This document shows, piece after piece, positions 1 to 13,291 of a stretch of DNA of 64,000 bases. The notes under the pieces are model-generated. The model was not told where the DNA came from. It worked only from the letters and a program-made list of their open reading frames with translations, and searched no databases. The position numbers were made by a program, and so were the translations under genes. The stretch spans positions 62,001 through 126,000 of the forward strand of contig JASWJB010000048.1 of assembly GCA_032433595.1 (NCBI GenBank), in the 5' to 3' direction. Source of the stretch: Conoideocrella luteorostrata (Eukaryota > Ascomycota > Sordariomycetes > Hypocreales > Clavicipitaceae). The number at the start of each line of letters is the position of its first letter. The first letter of the stretch is position 1.

Positions 1-397
1 TTCACGTCAGCGGGCATGTAGTATATGAGCATTAAAACGCGGGACTCTCGCTGCTTATGATGCACAGGCCGCCAGTACTGCCGAATCCGGTCAACAGATC
101 CCATCCCACGTCGCGAATGAACTGAGATGCCTTGATGAGTCCAGAGCCACATAGTAATTTAACAAGTGGAAATCTGCGAGAATAGGTTCAATTGATTTGC
201 CTTTAATCCTCCAGATTCCTCAGGAAATCCTCTTATCTTCCCCTTTAGCTCTAGTTATGTATTTTTAACGTTCTCCGATGGCTTCCGACGTGTCTCGGAC
301 ACTCTCGACCGCATCCTATACCCGCTGCAGTCTCCTATAGTCACCTGAAATCCCTTCTTCTTTGCTACCTATAATGGACACGTTGTGATCTCCCCCC
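1..397. other. intergenic, no gene seen
   Basis: I see no convincing coding frame or RNA here. It lies beyond the stop codon of the minus-strand NLR gene and presumably holds its 3' untranslated region and terminator. Confidence 0.5.
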
Positions 398-3300
398 TCA
401 TGATACTCTCTTGCGACTGCGTTGCATCACCCGTCCAAGAATGTTTATCGCGTCATTAACGGCCCACGCATTTACTTGCGGCGGCAACCCTCGCCCGCCA
501 TCGTCCTCGAGCTGTTTTTTAACAAATACAGCAAAATCGTAAGCAGTCATGTTTCCCTCTGGCTCCCTCTGCAGTAGAGCCTCAACAACGACGCCGTCAC
601 CGCCCCTCGCCTCCTGCAACAATAGTTTGAGCACCTGGGTCCGGCATTCGTATACGACCTGGTGAAACACATTACAACCAACATTTGTCCTCGCCAATAA
701 TAGCCTCCGAATCTCGGACGGATCCCCCCGCTTGTGCCGTAGGATTGCTTCGACAACGCCAGGGCCGTCGTGGGCGGCGGCGGCATGGAAGGCGAATTGG
801 TATTTCTGTTCCAGGCTCTTGTGTACATCAGCGCCACGCCGCACGAGGAATTCAACCGTTTCCGTCTTTCCTTTAAGGCATGCCTTGTAGAGCGCCGTGA
901 CTCCTCCGAACACAGCGTCAACGTCAATGCATACTCCGAGAGAGGCGGCGCTGTCTAGGACCGCCTCGGCAGTGGCGCTAAAGCCGCTGCACGCTGCTAG
1001 AAAGAATGCCATCCTCACATCGCGCGCGTCTTCGAATCTAGCTGGTGATAGGCATTGTCGGCAGCTTTTCAGGTGTTGAGACACCAGCTCCGTGCAACCC
1101 TCAAACGCCAGCAGAACTATTAGGCTCTGTTCCGATTGTATAGAACTGGTGTTAACTTGTTGCCTGCAGTGCTTGAAGGACTCATGGCGGTCGTATTTCT
1201 TGAACAGATCAACAATCGTGTCGGCGTCTAGGCTATCGCACTCGCTGAGGCAATTAGGATATTGGAAGTCTTTAGGAATACTCCCACCCCCCTGTCGAGC
1301 GTGCTCCGTCCAAAACCGCGCAGCGTACGGCAGGAATGAAATCCTATCGTCCGCGCCTCCGAACTGGATATTATAGTTGATTGTGCGCATGCATAACTCG
1401 AAAGCGCAAAGATGAAATTGAGACTCCGGATCTCTCGCGAATCGCACATCAAGGGTGCCCAGTCCCCCATCCTTAATAAGGAAGTCTCCCAAGGATTTGT
1501 GTATGAACTGTACCGTGGAATCGGGAGTGGAACGGGCAGACCGGCACTCGATAAGTCCGCGGGAAAACAGTTCAATTCGGCTCTTGATGTCAACTTCTTG
1601 CAATGTAAATCCCCTGGAGCAATCCAGCATCGATCCGATCGCGTCAATCGTAAGCGGTTTGCTAGCAACCTGTACCAGCAGGAACAAATTGCACGCTTGG
1701 GAACGGTCATCCGGGGGTATGCGACGAAGCAGGTGTTTATATAAGTCGGTTAGTCCCTCTGGAATATGCTCGATATAGTCTAGTATCTCCTGTTCGGATC
1801 TCGCAGTCCCAGTGTACTGCTTTAAGATGTTTTTAATGACAAGGTCGACCCATAAAAACAAGTTTGACGCACGATCGGACAACCTCGTAACAATCTTGTG
1901 AAAGGTCTGGGGCCGAGTGGCCTTGATATGCCCCAACTTCTTGGTTAGTTCCTTGTCTATAAACTTGTCGATATCCAACTTATTTTGTTCTGACACGTTG
2001 AATGGAGCTATTTCCGACCGGTGCTCAATGTTGAGCGGCGTGCGGGACGAGAGGCACACTCTGAGGATTCTGCCGGTTCCGCACGGCAGCATCTCTTCGA
2101 AGAATGGAAACAAGCTTCCTTCTTCTAAGTCCTTGCACTCGTCAAGAGCATCAAGGAATATAAAAAGCTTTTGGAATTCGAGGCGCCCTAGCACGAGAGA
2201 TATAGCGCCTCGGAGTCCCTCACTTGACCAGGTTTCATGCCCACCCTGATGGTCGAGAATTGCCTGCTTAAGATCAATAAGCAATTCAGTATTGAGCTTA
2301 GCTATTAATTGTAGCAGCATAGCTTTGTACATATCTTTCTCAGATTGTTCGTTGCCAGTGCTTCCGGGTCGGCTATCGAAGAAAAAGCTTAGTGAAATCC
2401 AGGCATTCGACTTGTCATGGTCGCTTTTTATGTAGCCCTCAACTGTATCAAGCGCAGCTCTCATCGCTACCGACTTTCCGGAGCCAGGCTTTCCTTTTAG
2501 GAGAAGGAGGCTAAATGGCTTTTCGTCTTCCTCGGCGGCGTCGCCTCTCCACCTGTCGAATTCTGAGCTTTTTACCAGCCATTCACATGTACCTTGAAGG
2601 CGAACGCCTTGGAGTTGATCACTGCGGCTATTATTGTCCAAGCTCTTGAACCCAAGCACTTCGTGATATTCTGATATACGTCAGCCCGCTACAAGTCATT
2701 CGAGATCTGAGGTGTGTGTGTGGATCTAACCCTTTATCGCCTGCTGGCAGCCTAGATTGATATGAGATGAGAATGCTTAAAGAGCCTGGCTAGCATGGTA
2801 ATGAGTTACATACTGGATTTATCCTCCTGTTTTACGTTGTCGCGAACCTGGCCGGCAATTTCTTGGAAGTACCCCGAAACCTTATGCCATTCATCATCAT
2901 GTGGTCCAAATTTGACCATCTCAGAGTGCGAGCGCCCAATGGGCACAGCCTTCTCGCAGCGAAGCCCTAGCTCAGCGGAGGATACTGGAACAAGAAGAAC
3001 TCTCGGTCCGTTTCCTTTTCCATACACCGTCCACCTGCGCAGATGTTAGCCACCCAGCTTGTTACGATATAAAAATCCGATTATGTACGCACCATTTGAG
3101 CTGTGTGCGACTTCACCGTCTCGTAAAAGGAGATTATTTTGATATTCCGAGCAGCATTGGCGTTCAACAGCGTGCTAAAATTAGATCGTTGCTGTTTTAA
3201 AAATTGAGAGTTTTCTCCGCAAAGAGATTCGATCAGCTGACGGTTTGGGTTGTCTCCGACCATTGCCCTAAGGCTCTCGATTTTCATGCCAGTGTGCGGA

Positions 3301-4193
3301 ACCCCGAAAAAGACAATGCCACGTGTGACTCGGAACAGCCTTGCATCATTCTCGTCTTTCGACTGGGATAGTGATATTAATGCCTTTTTGCAGATTAGCG
3401 GTGTGGTTTCATCTGTAGATGAATTCTTGTTTGTTTTACCTCCTTTATTACTATACCGCCCATACTGTGACCGACAAAGATAATTGGCTTTGAGGCACCA
3501 CCCATCACCAGCTTCTTGAGGCTGGCTTGCAGCGACATGGCGATGTCTCCAATATGCTCCACACTTTGGCTGTCTTGAATTGTGGCGTCGTAGCCATAGA
3601 CAGTAATTCTCGCAATAGGAGACTTTTGGCCATTAATCTCGGTCAGAGCGGGCGGTAGGAAGTCACGAGGCCACATATGGTTCCCGTCCTTCTCCATGAA
3701 AGATGCAAAGGCGTGTCCGCCGAGACCAGGAACGAAAATAACACTACGAATCGTTAATCATCAACCCCACGAAACAAATCTCATTTGCGACAATAACCTA
3801 CTCGAATACATGATCCTGCGCGGGCGGAGCGTAGAGAACGGTGAGACCCGAAAAGTGACTGTCCAAATAAAGAGGCGGAACAGGATAAAATTTTCCTCGC
3901 GCGAGTCCCCGCAATTGCGGTGGTGGTTTTTCGAAGATGATGGTGCTAACTTGACTCTCTCTGATGATATCTTTGAAAAGTGATTTAATAGTAATAATGC
4001 CGCTGGCCGCGAAATGTTTCTTGAGGGCTTTTTCTAAATCATGCTTGTCCCACTCGATGGGAATGCCTTGAGCGCGGTACGTAAATGTCTTGGCTGGCGT
4101 CTCAGGGGGTGGTCGACGGACGATGTTAAGGACATATACAATGACTGTGAAAGCCGCAATCACTGAAAGTAGAGCAATCTGAAGCAGAGCCAT
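398..4193 (-). CDS. NLR protein: alpha/beta-hydrolase - NACHT - ankyrin
   Basis: Probable fungal NLR-type signalling ATPase of about 1160 residues in five exons: 3802-4193, 3440-3743, 3091-3383, 2814-3034 and 398-2670. Splicing 3802 to 3743 (donor GTAGGT) joins an N-terminal part with a membrane segment (residues ~5-25, LLQIALLSVIAAF) to VIFVPGLGGHAF, the start of a SesB/DUF676-like serine-hydrolase fold; its nucleophile motif GHSMGG is near residue 224. The NACHT domain has Walker A GKPGSGKS (~463) and Walker B LFIFLDALDEC. The C-terminus has at least one clear ankyrin repeat (TALYKACLKGKTETVEFL, ~990). In this family the NACHT oligomerises, the repeats sense a ligand and the N-terminal domain executes, often in heterokaryon incompatibility. 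The intron between 3034 and 3091 only keeps frame with a GC donor, so that junction is tentative. No stop interrupts the model. The first Met at 4193 was chosen because the membrane segment follows it. Confidence 0.88.
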
Positions 4194-4869
4194 GATTACA
4201 GTTGGATGTGCTTAACCGCACGTCCAAATCCCCTGAATCCACTTTGCTGCGGAAACAGGTCAGAATTTCGCCCTCGGGAAAGGCAAGATGCACTTATATA
4301 ATCGCCTGCACGGGTAAGCCGTCAGGTATGTGTGTGGACGAATCAGCAAGGGATGGAACCGCTGCTGACCACCCTTATCGTGTGCCGGGGCTGATCATTG
4401 CTGATGGTGGAACCCAGAGGACCCAGAAGACCGTGGCTCATCCCCTGCTCATCCCATGCGTGTACTTCTACAAGGCGTTTGCGTTTGGCTCTTACGAGAG
4501 GCTCAGATACATGTTGACCCTGGACCCTCTCAAGATTTGAGTGCCACGGCCAAATTTGAACTCCACGCAGAGTCCCACGCTGACTGGAATCGGGCTGTGT
4601 TTACATGATAGTAGGCGGCCTTTTAAATCTGGCTTCAGCTCGCTCCCATTTTTGGAAGCCCACTTGGAGGGAACAGCCGACTCAAATTATACAGAGACAC
4701 AAGGCAAATCGACTGATGTGAAACACCGTCCGAACTAAAGAGTAGTGTCTGTAAATTAATCGTCTTCTATCCCACACGGGGCTTTGCCGTCCGTGTTATA
4801 AATACTGCGCCGTCAATCATTTCTATCATACTCCAAGCTGCCCGTTGCCCGTCGAGAATACACATTGCC
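4194..4869. other. intergenic, promoter side of the NLR gene
   Basis: This stretch lies between the NLR start and the stop of the GPI-protein gene. Open frames on the plus strand (4202-4540, 4541-4738) show no recognisable domain or splice logic and look like chance. It should contain the NLR promoter. Confidence 0.4.
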
Positions 4870-5976
4870 CTAACTGAACAAGAAAACTAGAGACACGCCC
4901 ACAATAGCGACCAAAATCTCCCAGCCGCTGCCGATGTTAGGCCCGTCAGACGTGGAGGTGGCGTAAGTTGTCGACTTGAAGCCAGCCGGCGGATTAGTTG
5001 GCATAGAGAACGTTGCACTGGGCTGGAACAGCTTGTCCATCGTAGCAGGGCGGAAGCTGTAGGTGGTTGGGCTGGGCGTTCCCGTTGGGAGTGGGAGCTT
5101 TGAGTATGTCGTCACTGTAAGCTTCAAGAGCGGTTCGTCCGCATGTCCTCATCGGCCCGGGGAGCGTTTTCGCCGGGGCACCATGAGCGTTGAAAGACTC
5201 CGTTTTTGACTCTGAAGGAGCACACCTGTGCAGAGTTCGAGCGTATCTGCACAAACCCTTGTGTTAACCGGAGAGCCAATCCGGCACATGTTGTGATCGC
5301 AGTCCAAAACCAGGATGGAATGGGCCGAACTTACATTTTTAAAGTATCCTTCTGCATGGCAATTCCAAAAAGGAATAGTCCAGCTGCTGTCAAAGAGAAA
5401 GCGATCGAGACTGCGGAGGCAGCCTTGCAGGCACTTGACGTCCTCGATCGTCAAGCCCCCGGCGCATAAGCACGCCGTGAACTGCGACTTGTCGTTGTAG
5501 GGGCACTCGGAAATCTTGTCATAGATGTTGCATTTACCTTTCCCTGCGCACAAACTTGCGACACGAAGAAGGACGTCTTTCGGCGTCACCTCAGCCAAGG
5601 CATCGCTATCGCTCCCCTTGACATGGGGTTTCGCGGAATCTATTAGTTGTAGATAGTCCGCGGCACTGTTCTTCTCGACCGGCTTGAAGAACATTTTGTC
5701 GGCGTCCCAGGGGTGACATTTGAGCATCTGGGAGACCGAGTTCCGCTGCAACAGGCAGATGGCCAGGCTTCTGTGGCGGATGTTGCGACATTCTGTTGAG
5801 CGGTTTGTGAGGCCTCTGCAGAGTCCGCTACTGCCTGCCAACTGGATGCAATCGTTGGGGTAACAGCCGCCATTTGAGTCCCAATAGCCACTAGAGAAGT
5901 CGCAGAGGTCTTCTTGGTTAGAGCAGGAGCTGGCCAGCTGCAGCATACAAGAAATGAGGATGAGTGAAAATTGCAT
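4870..5976 (-). CDS. Cys-rich secreted protein with GPI-anchor signal
   Basis: Two exons, 5226-5976 and 4870-5114. The intron 5115-5225 (donor GTGTGC, acceptor TTACAG) joins ...LELCT to VTTYSKLPLP in frame. I start at the ATG at 5976 because it opens a signal peptide (MQFSLILISCMLQLASSC); an upstream in-frame Met adds an implausible leader. The mature part is Cys-rich (e.g. DLCDFSSGYW, GCYPNDC, CLCAGGLTIEDVKC), followed by a Ser/Thr/Pro-rich stalk and a hydrophobic C-terminus (ILVAIVGVSLVFLF), the layout of a GPI-anchored cell-wall protein. No family is recognised; the CLCAG/C-x3-C part is CFEM-reminiscent but lacks the full eight-Cys spacing. About 330 residues. Function unknown, surface location inferred. 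Confidence 0.75.
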
Positions 5977-8900
5977 TGTGGCGTATACTCGACTGAACGA
6001 CAAACAGTGGAATGGTGGTAAATGCGCCCCGGCGAAGTCTGCCAGCCAACTGATGCCCAAGAAGCCACACGCCAACAAATCTCACAGCGACGTGGTGAGA
6101 CTTCGCACTCTAATCACACGGTCTAGTTTGCGGTTGGTAGAGGCTGGCAGCAGAAGGCGTTAAAGAGCTGAAATTGAGAGTGTGAACTAACCATGACAGC
6201 GACTTTGTAAAGCCCCGGTGGCTATGATATGAGATTTAGCTCTTTTCACCCGGGGAAATCCTTGCACCGTTGGCCGACAAAAGGCTCTTAGCTGAAGTAT
6301 GGTCTTAGTATTGAGAGTTCGCGCCTCGAAGCTGACGGGTTGCAAACTTCTAGGGAGCCATGACCATAATGGTCAGACCCCACAAATTCGGATAAAGCGG
6401 AGGCAGAGTCATTCTCCATGTCAACCAGAGCAGAGCCTTACTCTGGTAATGAATGTCAGATTGATGGATGCCTGCCTGGCAGGTTGATCCTGCTCATTAC
6501 TAGTTCCAATCAGTCGTCCACTTAGAAGTCGGTCTCCTCTCCGGCCCCACGAAGCCTTTATTCCCAGGGAAGCAAGCTGAGTGGAGATCGATGACTTCTT
6601 GACAGCCTCACTTCTCTAGCAGCTTCCTAAAAGAGGATGTCAGGAACTTTTGCTTGTGAATGCCGTATTGACCTGAGCAATGCAGCGGGAATTTCGACGT
6701 TTTTGTCAAGGCTGAAGGAGCTAGTAGCATTCCTCCAATTATTCTAGGTTGTCATGCGACGGAGGTGACAAGGCAGAGGGAACGTCGCCATGGGTAAGGA
6801 GTACTAGTCAGGGGTAATCGGTCATCCGATCCCCTCCCCCGTCTTGGCAGAAGGGATCTTCAGTATCCGGCCATCCTTCACTACCAGGATAATGTTTCAA
6901 AGGCGACGTTACGGCGAAAGGAGGCACTTCTCCGATGCCTTACAAGTGACTAACACTACCATGAACAACTTACCCTATCACCTCATACGGAGTAAGTAGT
7001 CGGTGCACCTAAATGCGCCTGTGGTTCTGCCGAATCATTTTCTGCCGAGTCAGCATCATGAAGCATGGGGAAGTCTGGGGCTGCTGCACGCCACTTGGCT
7101 ACTTCGCGTGGGATGGGGCGCGCAGATAACCCACACCGCCACACTCAGGCTGGGCGGGCATTCGTGGGTCAAACACTTCAACATCAAGGGTATATTCGAA
7201 CACGGTTGATTGAACGCTGCGTCCGGGATTATCTTGTATGTCATACTAGCACGTATTTTGAGGAAATTTGTTGCAATTCCGTGCGATCGTGGTTGGATCT
7301 TGTTTCGCTTTCCCGCTCGATTTCGTGACAGACAAGTAGTCACATTACGGTAATTTTTTGGAAGCTTGCCCTCTGTGCTTAGTGCAGAATTCAGGCCATT
7401 GCTAACGGCACGGGCGTAGCTGCCTGGAGGTTTTCCTTGGATTATCTACAATGCGTCCATGTTGCATAGTAGCTGTTCAAACTAACCAACGCTTTAGTGG
7501 GTTGGTGCTGCAAACAAATACGACAGGATGTGCTGAAAGCTTGCGTCGAAACCACCCCATGCGGCAAAATATCTGTCAGCAGCAATGGTTCTAATGTGAT
7601 CTTTGCGTCGGTGCTGCCGAAAGATATTAATAGCCCGATGGAATTACGGTAGGACCCGCGCCTGCCAGGGAGGGGCCAGCTCAGCCTTGTTGTTGTCGCA
7701 GTTGACGTCGGCGTTTCCGCATGAACAAACTGAGAGCCGTGGCGTCGTTGAGTGGGCGTTGATTGGCGGGCACGGGTCTCAGCTACAGCCGTGCTGACCA
7801 GCACAAACTTCTGAGGCGCCCCCTAGTACAGCGAGGTGCCGCCTATCCCCAGCCAGCATAAGCCAGGAGCCTTGATGGTTGATTCAGTGCAGCCCACCCG
7901 ACCCACTCGAATTGGACTTTAAACAATGAAGCAGCAGGGCGCAGTCCTTGCAGTGCAACCGCACCGGTAGAGACTGGGCTGTGTGGCCTATGGAGAGCCC
8001 CAAAGAAAACATCAATGCGATAAACGCCGAAGAAGTTCGGTCCCGTACCTACGTGACGGCCCGCCCCGACCAAGACAGATTGCCTTTTTCGATTATCGAC
8101 TCAGTGTGCATTCCCTTTTTCCCCGAATCGACAGTATGGCGAAGTAGGACAAGGATGGCAACATCGGGTTCGAACCCCGGGATACGAAACGATGCCAAAC
8201 GCCATGTCCTACCCCAATTTGTATGGGAAAGCCTGCCTGCTGTGTGTGCGGATAGCTTACGTAATATATAGGGGGCCGTAACCATAGTTGGCTGCACGCG
8301 CGTGAGCAAGCTGGTAGACTGATCATCATCAATAACAGCCCCATTTTCCATCAGTAACACTTTATGGTGATGAGAAATAACCCATATAACAGATGATATG
8401 TTTTAAAAGAAATTTTGTTGTCCCTTATAGATATATCTGATGATAATAAAAAAACACATTAAATGCCGGCTGTACCCTACCGGAGAGCATTGACCAACAA
8501 TACCAGGTCATAGTACTCCGTAATAGACTTGCGCATATGCGTTGTGTGGCAGCGTGCGGCGGCGTGTGGCGGCGTGTGGCGCGGCGTGTGGCGCGGCTTG
8601 TGAGTTTGACCGTGGCATTAGTAGAGCTGCGGATAAACAGCACGGCTGCACAATACATAGTAACCATAAACAGCAACAATAAATAATGAGGTTCGTACTA
8701 ACGCTCGTGACTATATTGACCGCAGCTTATAACTATAATTTACTGCATCGTTAGGGTTAAATTCTAAATTAATTAGAGTTTATGTGCAGAATAAATTAAC
8801 ATAATCCACAATCCACAAATTTATTTCAAGCAACAGCGCATCCACCTTATTCACTCCAGTAGCTATGGCACACTTTATAAGCTAATTAGTGTAGCTGCTC

Positions 8901-9594
8901 ATACGATCCCAGCAGTATCATGGCTAAGCAGCATGTTAAGCCTAGTGCCAACGGGCTAAGGTGAAAAAGCCAAGCGATAATACAACGATTACGGCCAAGA
9001 AGGGATTGTAGATGTCTTCCAGGACAATCATTCCGAACAAAATACATTGAAAATGAGAATTATAAATTAATTACATCAAAAATGACGTGGCAACTTGTTG
9101 AAGAGAAACTCCTATTCTCTTTACATCTTTCCCGCTTCGTTTAAAACAGCACTTTTTTCACTAAATTTCGATATTTAAGGTGTTTATTCTTCTGCAACAA
9201 ATAATATCTATACATAAAAGTGATAAATCATCCCATTCCCCTCATTCTATTTACCCCTCGTCGTGCTCTGTCCCACGATCCATCACATGGTAGCAACATG
9301 GCAGTGCAGAAAAGCACGTCCTGTTGAGTGATCATGATTCGGGGTATGCAGAAACACAAATACATTTTGTAGTATGCTATACTAAAGGGTTCATAGTAAA
9401 GAGTACGTACTGCTAGCTCTTTCCCATGGATGTCGGCAGCTTCCTCATGCGGTTGGCTTAGCGCGCAGTGCATTTCGGGTACGACAAGCGGTTTTTGCCA
9501 CATGGACAACCCATTTCACCTGAGTAGTCACGATTTAAAACAGTGACCCCTCATTTAAAGGACTCTACCTAGTTGAGAACCCGTCCTGCTGTGA
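5977..9594. other. long gene-poor stretch, partly AT-rich
   Basis: No supported gene in 3.6 kb. The first 2.4 kb have ordinary composition with only short overlapping frames on both strands. From about 8360 to 9240 the sequence becomes strongly AT-rich, as expected of degraded repeat DNA. A short G/C-rich tandem repeat lies at 8543-8605. A TACGGAGTA motif is at 6986 and its complement at 8513. Confidence 0.5.
8543..8605. repeat. GTGTGGCGGC-type microsatellite
   Basis: The sequence repeats GTGGCGGCGT / GTGTGGCGCGGC-like units about five times with slight variation. It is a simple-sequence tract embedded in AT-rich DNA. Confidence 0.75.
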
Positions 9595-11065
9595 ATGAGA
9601 ATGACCATGAATTTTCTCCCCGTTCCTAAGGCGACCAGCCCGTATTGGCTGTCGGAGCCTCATCCACTGGCTTCTTTCCGCTCATCAGAGACAGTTCCAC
9701 AGGAGGTCGATATTGCCATTATTGGCACTGGTCTTTCTGGCGTTGCCACGGCGTATCACATCTTCAAACGGTACGGAGCAGGCAGAAAGCCATCCGTCAC
9801 TCTATTGGAGGCACGAGACGCGTGTTCGGGCGCGACGGGACGCAATGGAGGCCACGTCAAGACTCGTTTGATCAGTCTGAAAGCTTTTTATGAGCGCCAT
9901 GGAACCGAAGCAGTTGCTCAGCTTGTCGCCTTGACCACTGCGCAACGTGGTGCGATACAGAGCATTGTTGAGAACGAAAACATCGAGTGCGAGTTTTTGA
10001 TCAGGCGTTCCTTTGACATGTATTTTGATAAAGAACATGCTCGTGAACTGAAGGCTTGGCTTGCAGAACGACAAGAAGAAGGCGTTTCTTGGCTCGACGA
10101 TTTGCAATGGCTGGAAGGACCACACCTCGATAGGGTAAGATAAGGATTCCAAACACTTTTCCACAATTTCTGATTATCTGGACAAAGATAACAGGGGTTA
10201 AAGGTGCCGTGGCGGCCTTTGGCTCATCAGCTATATCGCTCTGGCCGTACAAATTTGTAACTGGTCTGCTCGAGCGCGTTGTCGAGCAGGGGGCTACGCT
10301 TTACACCAACACCCCCGTCTATTCTGTCAAAAGTGGTGCCGAAGAAGGCCCAGTAATGCTCTCGACCTCCAGGGGAACTGTCAAGGCGCACAAAGTGGTC
10401 TATGCTACTAACGCGTACATTGCCGGCTTGCTACCAAAGTATCGGGACGTCATTGTGCCCTTTTTGGGGCAGAACTCGCGCGTTGTACCCAATGAGGCTA
10501 CCCTTCGCCGGTGCCCAAACCCTGCCGCAACGTACAATCTGCATCACACCTCCGAGGCAGTCGACTACTTAAACCCACGTCCCGACGGCGCCATCATCCA
10601 CGGAGGTGGCTCACGAAACTTTCGTCACGGCGCCGCTGACCGCAGTGACAAGTGGTTCAACACGGTGGATGATTCGCAGCTCATCAGCGACAAGATAGCG
10701 CCGGACTTTGAGACTATCAACAGGGAGCGGTTTTACGGGTGGGAGGAGAGCGAGGCCAAAGTGGACTCAACATGGACAGGGGGTGAGTCACTTAACCCCA
10801 TGGCAAACATGTGTCGCTTACCGGTTTTGCAGTCATGGGAGTCACCCCGGATGGTCTCCCCCACGCGGGGAGGGTGCCAGGAACGCAGAATCAGTGGCTG
10901 CTTGCGGGTTTCAACGGAGGCGGTATGCTCGTAATCACTACGTTGTCAAAGGGTATTGCGGACATGGTGGTAGACGGCAAGGAACTGGAGCAGACCAGTG
11001 TTCCGTCTATTTTCAAGTCTACCGACGAGCGCCTTGACAATTTGCATCCAGAACCAAGCATTTGA
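9595..11065 (+). CDS. FAD-dependent oxidoreductase (DAO family)
   Basis: Flavoenzyme of the D-amino-acid oxidase/glycine oxidase (DAO) fold, about 455 residues, in three exons: 9595-10134, 10188-10782 and 10833-11065. The first intron must use the AAAG acceptor ending at 10187 rather than the nearby ACAG, because only that keeps the frame and yields ITGVKGA, as in relatives. The Rossmann dinucleotide motif is IAIIGTGLSGVATAYH (~residue 40), followed by ARDACSGATGRNGGH. The substrate-domain hallmark is LWPYKFV, and a C-terminal MGVTPDGLPHAG...GFNGGGM closes the FAD site. It should oxidise a primary or secondary amine or amino acid with O2 as acceptor; the substrate is not predictable. Alternative Met codons at 9601 and 9607 are possible starts. 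No lesion seen. Confidence 0.88.
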
Positions 11066-13291
11066 AAGAAAATAAAGGCATTTTTGATAGTGATTTGGAA
11101 TTCATGATGACATGATTCACATGGAGAGGTGGAAGATGGGCTACCGGGAGTCTAATGCAGCCGAACCGCGCGTCAGCTTGGGACCTTATGTACTCCTTTC
11201 ACAATTTTGTCTCTCCTGATTTTTGCTCATCTGGTCATTCGGGAGCTCGTTCTTTCTACAACCAAGTTAATTCTGTTGAGGTATAGAACGTTTCTCTAGC
11301 CCATTGGATTAAAAATAACCCGCCAAAGTGAGACTAGAGGTGCAGAGGCAACCCAGCGTATAATGACGGAAGTTATACTGGCCAACAACCATTACAATGT
11401 ATTGCACAACGCAGACGGGGTGCGTAGGAGTGTTTGCTGTCCATCAGCCCCAAGACTTAGTCATCTTCCTACCTTTCGCTGTGAAAGACCTGCAAAGTAC
11501 TTGTGCAACGTGAAGCCACCCATCTTTGCATTATAGGCTTTTCTTGTAGGTCAGTCTTTGGAACAGAAACTTACAGACCCCGGTTTATGAGGCTCGGGTA
11601 CTTGTGACAAGCATCCGAGCTGGATTACGGACGCATGACGCGCGACGCCGCCGTACAAACAGCCCTGACTATGTACCCACGTTGAAATCCGTTCGTCTAG
11701 TCCCAAAAAGAACTTTAATCCGTAATGTATTCTCAAATTTGTCTCGAAGAAGTGCACAATACTTGGCCATGCAGTTACGAGTACTGTGACCAATAGTTTC
11801 AGTGCCTTATTTTTCTTGTCAGAGCACTAAGCTTACATCCTACTAGCCATGTTTCTTGACACCTGCTCTTGACCGGGTCATGTAGGCCGCTAGATGATTA
11901 GAGTAAACCTACCCACTAAAGGACATGGCTGTAAAAGGTATGCTATGAGGAGATATCTGGAGCATCTATTTCGTTTTATTAGTGATATTAGGTATCGAAT
12001 TACGATTTAAAATAACCAGCCAATGGAAGTGGATACTATTTGACAATCCTAACCTCAACTGGACCTGCATGGAGTAACTTGACCCTGGACCGTTTGAAGC
12101 CTGGTCCGACGTAGTATGGTATGTTGTCCTCGGGCGGTTTTCCACTACAGGTGCCCAACGCAGCGCATTTGCCGGCTGCCTCTGTCACGAGGTGAGCAGC
12201 TACGGTCAATCTGATGGGTGAAGTTGTCCTTGTGTCTATCAGATTAACGGGGAATTAAACCCCTTCTTATATTTTGGTTTTAGTTACTGATTTGGGGGTA
12301 TGGAACGACGCCGTAATTCCTATGGTTCGATGTTGTGGCGAAGTTGTGGAGATGACAGAATTTTTCCACGGAGTTGCCCGTTGGGTGGATTTCTCGCGAC
12401 ATGGACACCGTACCGGATCAGTCATCTTATCCATCAGAAGCCAAAAACTCAGGCTCAAAATCTCACTGGTAGCGACTAGCTACATCGGATTATTAGTTAC
12501 AAGTTGCGGAAGTTCGGCGCACAAGGGAGAGCACGTCGGGCTTTGGCATCGCTCCGGTCCTGATTGGCTGGTGGTGGATGCCTCCCCCCTTTTGACTTAT
12601 TGTCACAAAATTTAGCAAAAGGCGAAGCTCCACACTAATAACGTAAGTAATGCATTTTATACAGCCGGTTATACTAACCGTCACTTAGTTTGTATTTCTC
12701 TACGAAATTTCCTACACTTGGGATGCGTTGTATGAAGTGCTGCCGTGGCAGAAATTAACAGGGTTTCTAAGAAGCAAGTCTTCAATACGGCCGCGGTCGT
12801 GAAGTTGGCTATGGGTTACTGGCCTTCTTATTCTAAAAACGTGATTGGTGCAAAAGCAGGAACGAGACTCGTTGCGGCGAAGCCTTATGGAGCATGGCCC
12901 AGACCTGACATTATGCCACTCAACATCACGCCACCTGGCATCAGGTAATTCATCCGGACATCACGCCACTAGATTAAACACGATTATTTTCTTTCTTTTT
13001 TTTTTTAAATAAAACGAAACTCTGGCAAGTAAAGCTTCTATACAAGTAAACTGTTGCTATTCTACTAGCAGCAATTCCGAATCACGTCGCGTGGCTAACT
13101 TGACATTCGTTATCTTTAAATTGTCTGCCTAAAAGAGGAGAATTGACGACAACCCATAAAAAATGTTCACCCCTTGTCATATTAATTATATAACATCCTC
13201 GTTGGTCCCACGGAAACAAAACCCCGCGTCCCCAAACTGCCAAGTAACAACAGTATACAGCTTCTAAGGTTCCTGATTCTAACTAGCTCTA
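11066..13291. other. intergenic, gene-poor
   Basis: No coding region is supported. The stretch includes one arm of an inverted repeat (about 12600-12665) and a T-rich tract near 12990. The last 150 bases before 13292 are the likely promoter of the subtilase gene. Confidence 0.45.
12600..12665. repeat. inverted-repeat arm, left of subtilase
   Basis: About 65 bases containing GTCACAAAATT, GCAAAAGG, GAAGCTCCACACTAATA and TAATGCATTT recur as the reverse complement near 15990-16055 with a few mismatches. The two copies bracket the subtilase and a small secreted-protein gene. Confidence 0.7.

Noticed and set aside
4202..4738. Plus-strand open frames between two minus-strand genes
   Set aside because: No leader, domain or splice context; probably promoter sequence.
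6470..6500. CCTGGCAGGTTGATCCTG resembling the 5' end of 18S rRNA
   Set aside because: Only a short chance-level similarity; the following sequence is not rRNA.
8164..8186. tRNA T-arm-like sequence TCGGGTTCGAACCCCGG
   Set aside because: The T-arm pairs well, but no matching acceptor 5' strand, D-arm or anticodon arm could be found upstream on either strand. Possibly a tRNA relic; not called.
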